A stretch of 64,000 nt of DNA from JAJRXR01 sp041402005 (GTDB lineage Bacteria > Planctomycetota > Phycisphaerae > Phycisphaerales > UBA1924), in the NCBI GenBank assembly GCA_041402005.1, contig JAWKTB010000001.1, positions 310,001-374,000 on the forward strand, given 5' to 3'. Position 1 is the stretch's first letter. Each line of letters begins with the position of its first letter. The notes under the pieces were generated by a model, which did no database searches, was not told the DNA's origin, and saw nothing but the letters and a program-made list of their open reading frames with translations. This document shows positions 36,909 through 46,275 of the stretch, one piece after another. The position numbers were made by a program, and so were the translations under genes.

Positions 36909-37937
36909 CTAGAGCTGCCAGAGGCTCGACCCCCACGTCAGGCCGGCGCCGAAGGCGAGGAACATCACCTTCTGGCCTTCCTCGATCCGTCCGCCCTTCT
37001 TGAGTTCGTCGAGGACGAGGGGGACGGAGGCGGCGACGGTGTTGCCGTACCGGTCGATGTTGACCAGGAGCTTGTCCTCGGGCAGGCCGAAGCGTTCGCG
37101 GGCGGCGGACAGAATCCGGGCGTTGGACTGGTGGCAGACGAAGTGGTCCACGTCCTCGGCCTTGAGCCCGGCCTTGTCGAGCGTCTCCTCGATGAGGTCG
37201 GGGAACGTGGAGACGGCGAACTTGAAGACGGCCGGCCCGTTCATCTGGACGACGCCCAGCTTGCGCTGGTCGTAGTCCTTCTGGTCGAAGAAGTCGGGCT
37301 TGGCGCAGGGGATGTAGAGGTGCTTGGCCCGCCCGCCGTCGGAGTGCATGGCCTGGGCGATGAGGCCCTGGTTGGGGTTGTTCGTCGCCTGGAGGATGAC
37401 GCCTCCGGCGGCGTCGCCGAAGAGGATGGCGGTTGAGCGCCCGTAGGTCGAATAGTCCGCGAACTTGGTGAGGCAGTCTGTGCCGATGACGGCGACGTTC
37501 TTGTAGCGGCCGGTCTTGACGAGGTCGTGGGCGACGTTGAGGCTGAAGACGAAGCCGCAGCATCCGGCGCAGATGTCGAAGGCGCCGATGGGCCCGGCGC
37601 CGAGCTTGTCGGCGACCAGCGACGAGACCGAGGGCGTGGGCATCTCGGGGGTCATGGTCGCGACGACGAGCAGGTCGATGTCGTCGATCGACGTGCCGGC
37701 GTCGGCCATGGCGGCCTTCATGGCCTCGGCGCCGTAGTGGCTGGCGGTGAGCCCCTTCTCCGGCTCGTGGATGCGTCGTTCGCGGATGCCGGTCCGCTGG
37801 ACGATCCACTCATCCGAGGTGTCCATGAGCTTCTCGAGGTCGGCGTTGGTCAGCACCTTATCGGGGACGGCGGAGCCGACGCCCGCGAGGCGCACGCCGA
37901 TGCCAGGGGGGATGGAGTTGGTCGGGAGTGAACTCAT
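36909..37937 (-). CDS. fabH: 3-oxoacyl-ACP synthase III (KASIII)
   Basis: This 342-residue protein shows the catalytic Cys in DICAGCCGFVFSL, the His in FVCHQSNARI and the Asn in RYGNTVAAS: the complete KASIII triad. FabH condenses acetyl-CoA with malonyl-ACP to start fatty-acid synthesis. The ATG at 37937 overlaps the plsX stop by four bases (ATGA). Confidence 0.95.
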   Translation of the reverse strand: MSSLPTNSIPPGIGVRLAGVGSAVPDKVLTNADLEKLMDTSDEWIVQRTGIRERRIHEPEKGLTASHYGAEAMKAAMADAGTSIDDIDLLVVATMTPEMPTPSVSSLVADKLGAGPIGAFDICAGCCGFVFSLNVAHDLVKTGRYKNVAVIGTDCLTKFADYSTYGRSTAILFGDAAGGVILQATNNPNQGLIAQAMHSDGGRAKHLYIPCAKPDFFDQKDYDQRKLGVVQMNGPAVFKFAVSTFPDLIEETLDKAGLKAEDVDHFVCHQSNARILSAARERFGLPEDKLLVNIDRYGNTVAASVPLVLDELKKGGRIEEGQKVMFLAFGAGLTWGSSLWQL

Positions 37938-38968
37938 GCGTGCTCCCGCTGGCGGTGCTCGAGGTCGGCGACCTGAGCGAGGCGCGCCTCGATGGCCTTG
38001 TTGACGCCCGCGTTGACGTAATCGCGGGTGTTTCGGATGGCGGCGCGGATGGTCTTGGCCTGGGACGACCCGTGGGCGATCATCATGACGCCGTTGACCC
38101 CGAGCAGGGGCGCCCCGCCGTGCTCGTGGTAGTCGTTCTTGGCGTAGATCTGCTTGACGATCGGCTCGAACTTGAGAGCCAGGTTCGGGTCGTGCTCGAA
38201 GATCTCGGTCGCGATCGCCTCGAAGAGGCTCTTGGCCAGCCCCTCGGCCATCTTCAGAACCGTGTTGCCGACGAAGCCGTCGGTGATGATCACGTCCGCG
38301 GCGCCCGCGAAGAAGTCTCGCCCCTCGACGTACCCGATGTAGTTCATATCGGGCGTCGCCCGGATCAACTCGGCGGTCTGCTTGACCAGGTCGGAGCCCT
38401 TGGACTCCTCGGCGCCGATGTTCATCAGGGCGACTCGGGGCTTGGCGATGCCCAGGGAATGGCGGGCCATGACCTCGGCCATGACGGCGTACTGCCAGAG
38501 GTGGGTGGCGCGGGGCTCGGGGTTGGCGCCGGCGTCGCAGAGGATGATGGGGCCGTGGAAGGCGGGGATGGTGACGCCGATGCCGGGGCGGTGCACGCCC
38601 GGCAGGCGCTTCATGTGCATGATGGCGGCGGAGACGCACGCGCCGGTGTTGCCGGCGGACAAGACGGCGTCGCAGGGCTCGCCCTCCTTGCCCGCGCCAA
38701 GCCGGGTCATGCGCACGATGGAGGAGTTGGTCTTGGATCGGACGGAGGCGGCGGCCGAGTCGTCCATCGCGATGACGTCGGGCGCGTGCTCGATCTCGAG
38801 GCGAGGGTCGCCCTTGGCGAACTCCTTGAGGTACTCCTCGATGAGATCGCGCGGCCCGACGAGAACGAGCCGGTCAGACTCGTCGAGGAGGTCGAGAGCG
38901 TCGATGCAGCCTCGCAGCACCGCGTCGGGGGCGTGGTCGCCGCCCATGACATCGATGGCAAGGCGCAT
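37934..38968 (-). CDS. plsX: Phosphate acyltransferase PlsX
   Basis: In this 344-residue protein the start MRLAIDVMGGDHAP and the internal stretches SAGNTGACV, GANPEPRATHLWQYAVM and DGFVGNTVLKMAEG identify PlsX. It makes acyl-phosphate from acyl-ACP for phospholipid synthesis. It follows rpmF by 29 bases and overlaps fabH, the classic rpmF-plsX-fabH order. Confidence 0.96.
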   Translation of the reverse strand: MRLAIDVMGGDHAPDAVLRGCIDALDLLDESDRLVLVGPRDLIEEYLKEFAKGDPRLEIEHAPDVIAMDDSAAASVRSKTNSSIVRMTRLGAGKEGEPCDAVLSAGNTGACVSAAIMHMKRLPGVHRPGIGVTIPAFHGPIILCDAGANPEPRATHLWQYAVMAEVMARHSLGIAKPRVALMNIGAEESKGSDLVKQTAELIRATPDMNYIGYVEGRDFFAGAADVIITDGFVGNTVLKMAEGLAKSLFEAIATEIFEHDPNLALKFEPIVKQIYAKNDYHEHGGAPLLGVNGVMMIAHGSSQAKTIRAAIRNTRDYVNAGVNKAIEARLAQVADLEHRQREHA

Positions 38969-38997
38969 CGGGCGCGGTTCCTCTCTTGCTTCGAGGA

Positions 38998-39198
38998 TCA
39001 GTCGTTGGAGACGCCGATGCCGAGCTTCGGCACCGAGATCCGCAGCCCCGGACGCACGTACCCCGACTCCTTGCAGACACGATGGTGCTGCTTGGGCATG
39101 CCCGAGAGCGGGCAGATCGTGGGCTTGAACGGCTTGAGGGCGTCGTGGGAGCGGCGTCGGCGGCTTCGGCCGTGGCTCTGGCGATGGGTCGGGAGCAT
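38998..39198 (-). CDS. rpmF: Large ribosomal subunit protein bL32
   Basis: This 66-residue protein has a basic N-terminus (HRQSHGRSRRRRSHDALKP) then ICPLSGMPKQHHRVCKESGYVRPG, the zinc-ribbon form of bL32 with only two clear Cys visible. The ATG at 39198 is the right length for the family; a longer in-frame reading upstream is not. It heads the plsX-fabH unit. Confidence 0.92.
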   Translation of the reverse strand: MLPTHRQSHGRSRRRRSHDALKPFKPTICPLSGMPKQHHRVCKESGYVRPGLRISVPKLGIGVSND

Positions 39199-39299
39199 GG
39201 TCGTATCTCCGAGTCGCCGCCTGGGTTGGCGGAAAGAGGCAAGGGCCCGGACCGGGCCAGTTCTGGGACAGCTACGGTAGGTTCGCCCCCCGCGAATCG

Positions 39300-40916
39300 T
39301 CAATCGGAGGAGGGAATCGGGGCCGGGGTCCCCGCCCCCCAGTCATTGGTCGGCTCCCGCGGGGGATTCCAGGCCTCGGGCCAGGCCGAGCGGTGGTAGA
39401 GGGCCAGGGCGTAGGGGGCGGATCTGGCAGAGCCGGATCCCGCCCGGGTCTGCTGGATCCGGTCCGACCGGAGCGCCGGCTCGGGGCCCTGTCCGTCCGA
39501 GTCCGGGGCGATGGGGAGGACGACCCATACGGCTTCGGCGAGCTCCTCGGGGGTCGGGGGCGCGGGGCGGACACGGCGCATCATCGTCGGGATGGGGTCG
39601 TCGCCGGTGCGCACGAACGCGACCGGGTCGTCTCCGACGAGTCGTCTCGCCTCGCGTGCGAAGGCCCAGGCGCGGTCACCCGCCCCGGTCCTGGCCGCCC
39701 GGCTCAGGAAGACCTCCCGCCCCGTGATGAGCAGGGCGACGACGACACCCGCGGCCGCGAGCGTGCGCGGAGTGATCGGCGAGCGTCTGTGCAGGAGGAC
39801 GAACGCCGCGAGGACCGCGGCGCCTGGATACGCGGGCAGGAGATACGACGCGCCCCGGTAGCGGATGAGAGCCGTGACCAGCATCACGAGCAGCACCCAG
39901 AGGATCGCGGGCGCGAGGGGGTGGCGGCGCCATCGCGTCGGGGGGATGACGATCAGCGCGAGCAGGGCCGGGATCGACCAGGGCACGAGCCGCTCAACGA
40001 ACCAGCCCGGGATCTCGGGGGATTTTTTCACCAGCTCGAGGGGGCCCGAGCCGGTGGCGCCCCCTTCGAGGCGTGAAAGGAACTCGAAGCCGATGAGCGA
40101 GCCCCCGACATGCTCGGGGTTCGCGAGCCACGCCGGGACGAGCCAGAGGCAGAACATCGCGATCGCGATCGCGGGACCCCAGAGCCAGGCATGCCAGGGG
40201 AGCGCGCGCATGTCACGGATCACGAGCGGGGCGAGCAGGGCGTACGCGGGCAGGATGAGGGCCATCGGGCCCTTGGCGAGCAGGGCCGCCCCAGTGAGGA
40301 CCCACATGAGCAGTGCCCAGTGTGCGCGCGAGGGGCCGCCCTCGCCGGCGCGGACGGCGGCGTACCAGCCCCAGGCGACGCAGGCGGTGAAGAGCATGTC
40401 GGGGCGGCAGAAGTAGGCGTGCTTGACCGCGCTGGGAGAGGCGATCCAGACAAGCGAGGCGGCGAAGCCGAGCGCGATCGGCGAAGCTCCGGCGAGCGTG
40501 CGCGCGCTCACGCTCAGCTCATCCGACGCCGCGCGGAGGAGGCGGGCGCCGAGTGCGCCCGTGGCGATGAACGTCGCCAGCGCCCCGAGGATCGAGGGGA
40601 GCTTGAAGGCCCACTCGGTCCAGACGCCGGCGGCGACGAGGGGGGCCGCGATCCAGTTCATGAGGGGGGGCTTGTGCGTCGTCTCGCCCATCGAGTCGCT
40701 GGGCAGCGCCCAGTGCCCGTTGACCACGATGTCGGCGGTCAGCGCCATCGTCTTGGACTGGTCGAGGTTCTGGGCCAGGTCGCTTGGACCGAGGACGCGG
40801 GCGGCGAGAACGAGCCCGAGCGTGAGCAGGGCGGCGGCGGCGAGCCACGCTCCGCCGACCCAACGCGGGCGCTCGCGAGGAGGCTTTTTTGGGGGGGTCT
40901 CGGCACGCTCGGGCAC
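39300..40916 (-). CDS. ArnT/PMT-like membrane glycosyltransferase (GT39/GT83 type)
   Basis: This 538-residue protein has many hydrophobic segments. The acidic early loop VNGHWALPSDSMGETTHKPPLMNWIA carries the Lys-Pro-Pro seen after the catalytic acidic residue in lipid-linked sugar transferases. A later stretch is LLAKGPMALILPAYALLAPL. These enzymes move sugars from polyprenyl-phosphate donors to lipid A or proteins on the outer face. The acceptor is unknown. Confidence 0.85.
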   Translation of the reverse strand: MPERAETPPKKPPRERPRWVGGAWLAAAALLTLGLVLAARVLGPSDLAQNLDQSKTMALTADIVVNGHWALPSDSMGETTHKPPLMNWIAAPLVAAGVWTEWAFKLPSILGALATFIATGALGARLLRAASDELSVSARTLAGASPIALGFAASLVWIASPSAVKHAYFCRPDMLFTACVAWGWYAAVRAGEGGPSRAHWALLMWVLTGAALLAKGPMALILPAYALLAPLVIRDMRALPWHAWLWGPAIAIAMFCLWLVPAWLANPEHVGGSLIGFEFLSRLEGGATGSGPLELVKKSPEIPGWFVERLVPWSIPALLALIVIPPTRWRRHPLAPAILWVLLVMLVTALIRYRGASYLLPAYPGAAVLAAFVLLHRRSPITPRTLAAAGVVVALLITGREVFLSRAARTGAGDRAWAFAREARRLVGDDPVAFVRTGDDPIPTMMRRVRPAPPTPEELAEAVWVVLPIAPDSDGQGPEPALRSDRIQQTRAGSGSARSAPYALALYHRSAWPEAWNPPREPTNDWGAGTPAPIPSSD

Positions 40917-41024
40917 GCGGCGAGGCTACGGGGATGAGAATGGAACATCAAATGGGGCGGCGGTCGCCCTGCTCGTACGAAGTTCCGGTGGTCGGCGGGA
41001 GGCGGACCGACACCCGCGGCTCTG

Positions 41025-41786
41025 CTAATGACTCTGCGCGGCCGCCCGTTGTGGAAAGATCGCGATGCAAGCGATGATGAAGGCGAGCAGGACCCCCGAA
41101 GCGACATATCGACTCAGGGCCAGCCCACCCTCCGCGAGGGGCTTGTCGAGCAGGTCGCCGACGGCGGCGCCCAGTGGGCGTGTGAGCACGAAGGCGACCC
41201 AGAACAAGATTGCGACCGATATCTTCGTGCGGTAGTAGGCGAAGACCACACAGGCAAGTGCGACGAGAAAGATCGCGGCGGCGCCCTCGTATCCGAGTCC
41301 GGCGGTGTCAGCGGTCCAGTCTCCCAGCGCTGTGCCAAGGGTCTGCGAGAAGGTGATCGTCATCCAGTAAAACCACTCGGACTTGGGGGAACGGATGCTG
41401 CGGAAGGAGATCGTGCCCAGGGTGAGATACCACGAACCGAGGGAGGCGAGCAGAAGGGCCAGGAGGAGGAGCGACCCGCCGGCGTAGCCGATGCCAATCT
41501 CGCGTGTGGCGTAGTCGGCGAGCGTGGTGCCGACCGTGGTGGACGCGATGATGGTTGCCCAATAAAGGAACGGGTGGAATCGCTTCGAGAAAATCTGCGC
41601 GGACACGAGCGCGACGAAGAGCGTGCCGAAGATGGCCGTGCCGATCAGGTAGCCGAGCCCCATGGACATCGAGACGGAGTCTCCGCCGGTCTCACCGAGA
41701 GTGGTCGCGGCGATCTTGATGACCCAGAACAGGAGGGTGACCTCGGGCGCCTTGCTGAGTCCCGTCGTCTCGGGTTCCTGTCCCAC
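41025..41786 (-). CDS. COG4705-type repeated-motif membrane protein
   Basis: This 253-residue protein starts at GTG 41786 behind an AAGGGA site; an in-frame ATG further upstream is possible. Four related units are visible, each a helix ending in a Gly-Asp/Ala-Asp turn: TTLGETGGDSVSM, TTVGTTLADYA, QTLGTALGDWTAD and RPLGAAVGDLLDK. This matches COG4705-type membrane proteins of unknown function, which may be transporters or metal-related. It is AT-richer than the adjacent glycosyltransferase gene. Confidence 0.78.
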   Translation of the reverse strand: MGQEPETTGLSKAPEVTLLFWVIKIAATTLGETGGDSVSMSMGLGYLIGTAIFGTLFVALVSAQIFSKRFHPFLYWATIIASTTVGTTLADYATREIGIGYAGGSLLLLALLLASLGSWYLTLGTISFRSIRSPKSEWFYWMTITFSQTLGTALGDWTADTAGLGYEGAAAIFLVALACVVFAYYRTKISVAILFWVAFVLTRPLGAAVGDLLDKPLAEGGLALSRYVASGVLLAFIIACIAIFPQRAAAQSH

Positions 41787-42037
41787 GTGTGGTTCCCTTG
41801 TGGGCGCGGGCCACGCCCATGCACGCCCGTCGAGGGCGAATGGCGCGGCGTCGAGCATACGTGGAGTCTGGCTGGTACGTTCGCCCGGACACCCGAGGAA
41901 TAGGGCGCCGAGGACGGGGAGAGTCGGGCGCCCGGGTGGATGGTCGCTTGAGGGCATTCCACCGGACGGCCTGGGTTGCAGTGGACGATGGGATGGGCTG
42001 GCCGCTAGAATGGATCGCGGGCGCCACGGCGCCGAAC

Positions 42038-42110
<73 letters not shown>

Positions 42111-42634
42111 TTCGCATGCTCGTGAGGCGTGACGCCCTCACGGGACGCCTGACGCGGCACGGGGACGCGTCGAGCGACCCACGTGGATGCCCACGGGAAT
42201 GTGTGTCACGAGTCGAGATCGTCTGCCGGACGGGCGGCGTCGCTCGACGCGGGGCGTCGGTGCGTCCGCGGCGTGAGTAGTGTGTGTGGGCGTCCGCCCG
42301 CGCCGAGTTCGCCACTGGGGCGGGGCGATCGCGCGAGGTCGTGCCCAACTTCTTTGTGGCGTTTGAACCTTTGTGGGGGCGATACGCTCCCGCGGGAGTT
42401 AGAGTATCGAGACGGTCGAGAACGCGGCGTCGTCGGCGGGCGTACGAACGTCGCCATGCGACGCAAAGGGGTGGACATGACCGGTTCGGCGCATCACGAC
42501 TTTTTGTAGGCATGATGCTGAACTGGTCGAGGGGACTCTGCGAACAGAGTGAGTTCCTTCGAGGTGCGATGGGAGCCTGAATTGCGGGCGCGTACCGATC
42601 GGGTGCGGCGTCCGAAGGCGAGGGGGAAAATCAG
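42111..42634. other. Gene-free stretch after tRNA-Lys
   Basis: No coding sequence is supported. The stretch contains a nested palindrome at 42380-42409: CTCCCGCGGGAG inside a CGATAC/GTATCG inverted repeat. No integrase or tRNA-fragment duplication marks it as an attachment site. Confidence 0.5.
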
Positions 42635-43006
42635 TTGTCATCGAAAGATACGAACACGGAGTATCTGCGCGGCACGCTTGAGCTCGCGGTGCTCGCGCTG
42701 CTCGCCGAGAAACCGGATCATGGCTACGGCGTGATGAAGCGGATGCGGGACCGGAGCGAGGGCGCCCTCGAGGTCGCTGAGGGCACGCTGTACCCGGTCT
42801 TGCACAAGCTCGCGAAGCAAGGGATCTTGAGCTACAGCTCGCAGCGGACGGAGGCGAACCGCGTCGCGAAAGTGTACGAGCTGACGACACGGGGCGAGGG
42901 ATGGCTCGCGGCGCGTCGGGACGGCTGGGACCGGCACGTTCAGTTCATCGCGTCGATTCTGAATGGGCGACACCGCGCGTCGCGGGGAGAGGCCGCGTGC
43001 GAATGA
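42635..43006 (+). CDS. PadR-family transcriptional regulator
   Basis: This 123-residue protein starts at TTG behind AGGGGG. The winged helix is GTLELAVLALLAEKPDHGYGVMKRM, then EGTLYPVLHKLAKQGILSYSS and VYELTTRGEGWLA, the PadR pattern. It has the short N-terminal domain and a brief C-terminal helix of subfamily 2. No drug-efflux partner lies nearby; a terminator hairpin follows. Confidence 0.9.
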   Translation: MSSKDTNTEYLRGTLELAVLALLAEKPDHGYGVMKRMRDRSEGALEVAEGTLYPVLHKLAKQGILSYSSQRTEANRVAKVYELTTRGEGWLAARRDGWDRHVQFIASILNGRHRASRGEAACE

Positions 43007-43139
43007 GGCTTGCGGTTCCGGGGCGGGCTTGCGCCCGCGTCTGACGGAACGACCGCGAGAAGGGGGCGAGCGGGCGCGATCGAGTGACGCCCGACACCCT
43101 CGCAGTCTCGCGACGGATGCTCCTAGCCCCTCACGGGGC

Positions 43140-43172
43140 GCGACCCGCCGGGACGCCACCTTGGCGGGTCGC
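43140..43172 (+). terminator. Terminator hairpin after padR
   Basis: The 10-bp stem GCGACCCGCC/GGCGGGTCGC is followed by TTCATTTC. Confidence 0.65.
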
Positions 43173-43460
43173 TTCATTTCATGACCGGCTCGTTTCGTCC
43201 TCGACACCGACCGAGGGATGTCGTGAAGACACACGAGTCGAGCCTCGGCGTGTGTGACCACGTCGCCGGGGGGGGGTGTTCGTGCAGAGAGCGAGGAACG
43301 TCAGGCGAGGCCACACGCGGCCAGAGGAGGCCATCGGGCTCGATCAGGCACAGAGCTGTGGCATGATTCCGACGTTTGGCACACCCCTTGTATGTCGAGG
43401 TGGTCGGTGTGGTCGCATCCACGTTGGTGGGGCGTCCGCGTGAGGCAAGAGGAGTGTTCT

Positions 43461-43715
43461 GTGCGTGCGAAGCCCCTCAAGTTCGGCCGTCCCGCGTGCA
43501 CCCGGGGTGATGGGCCCCGGCAGGGCGGCACACGAATGGGGCGTCGCCTCGGCCCGGGCGAGGAGCCCGGGCCGGGTCGGACGCACGCGCCAGGCGGCGA
43601 TTTCGTGTTCCTGACCACACTCGTGTCGCGACGTCCGTGGGTCGGGCGAGACGTGCAGCCCGCCCCCACGGGCGCCACGACGATTCCCCCGCAGCTCGGC
43701 GTGAAAATGCCCTAG
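43461..43715 (+). CDS. Candidate small basic protein or structured RNA
   Basis: A GTG start lies six bases after a strong AAGAGGAG. The 84-residue reading (RAKPLKFGRPACTRGDGP ... PQLGVKMP) has high GC at third positions but no recognisable domain. A perfect 10-bp hairpin (43550-43574) lies inside it and a terminator-like hairpin ends the unit, so a non-coding RNA is an equal alternative. Confidence 0.3.
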   Translation: MRAKPLKFGRPACTRGDGPRQGGTRMGRRLGPGEEPGPGRTHAPGGDFVFLTTLVSRRPWVGRDVQPAPTGATTIPPQLGVKMP

Positions 43716-43758
43716 CGCCCGACGAGATCACGACTTCTATGGGTCCCCCCCTCGCGAG

Positions 43759-43793
43759 GGCCGGTTCGGACGGAGCCGGCCTTCGCCCTTTTT
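43759..43793 (+). terminator. Terminator-like hairpin
   Basis: GGCCGGTTC/GAGCCGGCC with a short loop is followed by TTCGCCCTTTTT. It closes the candidate unit upstream. Confidence 0.55.
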
Positions 43794-43941
43794 GGGGGGT
43801 GTCTGGGCGCAAGGCCAGTTTTTTGGCCAGCAGCGGCATTGGGCGTGAATTCGGCGCTCATTGTGGCCGGCGGCGATCCGGGCGGTCCGTGCGGACGGAT
43901 ATTATTGGAATCGATCACGAGGCCGCATTCGCGGCGGGGAC

Positions 43942-44730
43942 ATGAAACCACTGCCAAGGGCACAACTCCGGGGGGCGCGGCGCGGCTTCACCCTTGTCGA
44001 GATCCTCGTCTCGGTCGGGATCATCGCGCTGCTCATCTCCATCCTCCTGCCGGCGCTGGGCTCGACCATGGGTTCGGCTCGCGCCTTCAAGTGTCAGATG
44101 TCCCTGCGCGCCACCGCGTTCGACTTCACCGTCTTCGCCGACGGCTCGCTGCACGGCGACCGGGGCGACGACGAGCAACTCCGCGGCGACGCCTTCACCC
44201 TCGAGACCTTCCAGGAGAGCCAGTACGGCGTGGACGAGTTCTGGCGCTACGGCGACGACGAGCTGATCGAGGTGCCCGACGCGATGGGCAACGACCCGAT
44301 GCGCTGCCCGGAGGTGAAGGGCGTGCTCCAGCTTCGCCCGTACACCCCCTGCTCGAACGGCGCCGTCCTCCCCCCGGACAACGTCTCCTTTGCCTTCAAC
44401 ATGCGACTCCACAAGGCCGAGGTCATCCACCCGGTGCTCGGCGTCCCGAGCCTGGTGCCAGTGCACCTGACCGAGCGGATCGCGGAGCACCCCAACGTCC
44501 CGCTCGCGATCGATGGCGACGGGGCCGGGGCGCGGGCCGCGGGCGCGAGCGCCCTCTACGCGACTCCCTCGCTCGACTCGCAGGGCCCGCTGGCGGGGAA
44601 CCGGTACTGGCACCCGGCGGCCCGGCACAACGGGAAGGTGAACGTCGCGTTCGTGGGCGGGTACGTGCTCTCCGCCACCGACCCCCTCGCCGACTCCGAG
44701 TGGCGGTGGGACTACCAGCCCGTGCGGTAA
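43942..44730 (+). CDS. Pseudopilin-like protein with degenerate H-x9-DG end
   Basis: This 262-residue protein has a prepilin signal RRGFTLVEILVSVGIIALLISILLPAL (cleavage after Gly, Phe at +1, Glu at +5). The C-terminal RHNGKVNVAFVGGYVLS corresponds to the H-x9-DG region, but the DG/DGH is replaced by GGY. No other pilus genes are near. It precedes the sensor kinase by 12 bases, so the two may share a transcript. Confidence 0.85.
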   Translation: MKPLPRAQLRGARRGFTLVEILVSVGIIALLISILLPALGSTMGSARAFKCQMSLRATAFDFTVFADGSLHGDRGDDEQLRGDAFTLETFQESQYGVDEFWRYGDDELIEVPDAMGNDPMRCPEVKGVLQLRPYTPCSNGAVLPPDNVSFAFNMRLHKAEVIHPVLGVPSLVPVHLTERIAEHPNVPLAIDGDGAGARAAGASALYATPSLDSQGPLAGNRYWHPAARHNGKVNVAFVGGYVLSATDPLADSEWRWDYQPVR

Positions 44731-44742
44731 CCTGACGCCCGG

Positions 44743-46275
44743 ATGAAGCTGCAGGTCAAGTTCCTCGGGCTCATGGCCATCCTCGGCCTCGCCGTCGCGA
44801 TTAACGTGGCGACCGCGTGGTGGGCCATCCGCACGCTCGAGCGCGAGCTCGCCTGGCCCCTCGACTCGATGCAGCGGGTGCTCGATGGGTTGCACGACGC
44901 GCAGATGGGCGTGGAGCGGCAATCGGCCGCGATCGGCATGCTCCGCGGCGCGGGGGGGCGGGTCGTCATGCCCGCCGAGCCCGACCCCGAGAATCGGGCG
45001 GCATTCCTCGATGCCTCCGACGATGTCCGCCAGCGCTTCGAGCGGCTCGAGGCCATGCCCACGTTCCGCCTGCGCTCCGGCGTCAGCACGACGCGGAACC
45101 TGAAGGACAGGACGGCGGCCGTCCGCGCCCTCGGCGAGCGCTGGTTCGACGGCGACACCTCCGTCGGCAACGAGCTGGGCGCCCAGATCGCTCAGTCTCT
45201 CGAGCTGATCGAACGCGTGCAGGGGCGGATCATCACCGACGCGGCGCTGGCGGTGGACTTCGGCGAGAGCCTGCGCCGACGGGCCCTCACCGTCCTGATC
45301 ATCTCGGTCCTGATGACGCTGGTCTGCGTCGCGCTCGGCGTGCTCTTCGTGCGGCGCTGGGTGCTGCGTCCGGTCGGCGAGTTGCGCGGCGCGGCGTTGC
45401 GCTACGCCTCGGGGGATCTGTCACACAGAGTCCGCGTGAGCGGGAAGGACGAGCTCTCGACGCTCGGCGCCGAGTTCAACGAGATGGCCGAGACCATCGC
45501 CAAGATGCAGCGCGAGAGCGTCGAGCGGGAGCGACTGGCGGCGGTGGGGGAGATGTCCGGGCGGATCGTCCACAACCTGCGCTCGCCCCTGGCTGGGATC
45601 CGCTCGCTGGCGGAGATGACGCGCGACGAACTCCCCCAGGAGTCCGACCTGCGCGAGGCGCAGACACGGATCGTCAACACGCTGGACCGGTTCGAGGGGT
45701 GGCTCCAGCAGCTCCTGCGGGCGTCGGCGCCCTTGGACCTCGAGGTCACCCGGTGCGAGGCGAGAGCCTGGCTCACGGAGGTCGTCGAGGCCCAACGGGC
45801 GGCGGCCGAGGGGAGGGGGGTCGCCCTCGCGTGCGGGGTGGAGGGGGCGCCGCTGCAGGCGGTGTTCGATCGGCGTCACCTCGAGCACGCGCTGGTCGCC
45901 CTGCTGTCGAATGCGATCGAGGCGACGCCCCGGGGCGGGACGGTGCGTGTGGAGGGGTTCTCGGACGCCGGGAGTGGGTGTTGGGCGATCCGGGTGTCGG
46001 ATGAAGGCCCGGGAGTTGCAGAGGGCGAGGCCGAGCGGATCTTCCGCCCGTACTACACGACGAAGTCGGGTGGGACTGGCATCGGTCTTGCCCTAGCTCA
46101 ACGGGTCGCCAGGCAACACGGGGGTGAGATCCGGGTGGAGAACCGCCCTGAGAGCGCCCAGGGGCCTGGCGGGGCCACGTTTGTGCTGGATTTGCCGCTC
46201 GACGCCGGGTGGGTAGTGGCTCATACTGGCCAAGGATCCGACGTCAATGGCCAAGATTCTGGTCATCGAGGATGA
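44743..46275 (+). CDS. Sensor histidine kinase (NtrB-like)
   Basis: This 510-residue protein has two membrane segments (about residues 4-28 and 181-203) flanking a ~150-residue extracytoplasmic sensor, then a HAMP region. The H-box is GRIVHNLRSPL with His277; Asn replaces the usual Glu after His, which occurs in some families. The ATPase domain shows LLSNAIEATP (N-box), VSDEGPGV (G1) and GGTGIGLALA (G2). It overlaps the response regulator by 29 bases. Confidence 0.92.
   Translation: MKLQVKFLGLMAILGLAVAINVATAWWAIRTLERELAWPLDSMQRVLDGLHDAQMGVERQSAAIGMLRGAGGRVVMPAEPDPENRAAFLDASDDVRQRFERLEAMPTFRLRSGVSTTRNLKDRTAAVRALGERWFDGDTSVGNELGAQIAQSLELIERVQGRIITDAALAVDFGESLRRRALTVLIISVLMTLVCVALGVLFVRRWVLRPVGELRGAALRYASGDLSHRVRVSGKDELSTLGAEFNEMAETIAKMQRESVERERLAAVGEMSGRIVHNLRSPLAGIRSLAEMTRDELPQESDLREAQTRIVNTLDRFEGWLQQLLRASAPLDLEVTRCEARAWLTEVVEAQRAAAEGRGVALACGVEGAPLQAVFDRRHLEHALVALLSNAIEATPRGGTVRVEGFSDAGSGCWAIRVSDEGPGVAEGEAERIFRPYYTTKSGGTGIGLALAQRVARQHGGEIRVENRPESAQGPGGATFVLDLPLDAGWVVAHTGQGSDVNGQDSGHRG

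Larger units (their letters stand above)
43007..43941. other. Hairpin-rich region, mostly non-coding
   Basis: Contents visible: the PadR terminator hairpin at 43140-43172, a candidate small ORF at 43461-43715, a perfect 10-bp hairpin at 43550-43574, and a terminator-like hairpin at 43759-43793. The stretch is otherwise without support for a gene. It leads into the pseudopilin gene at 43942. Confidence 0.5.
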
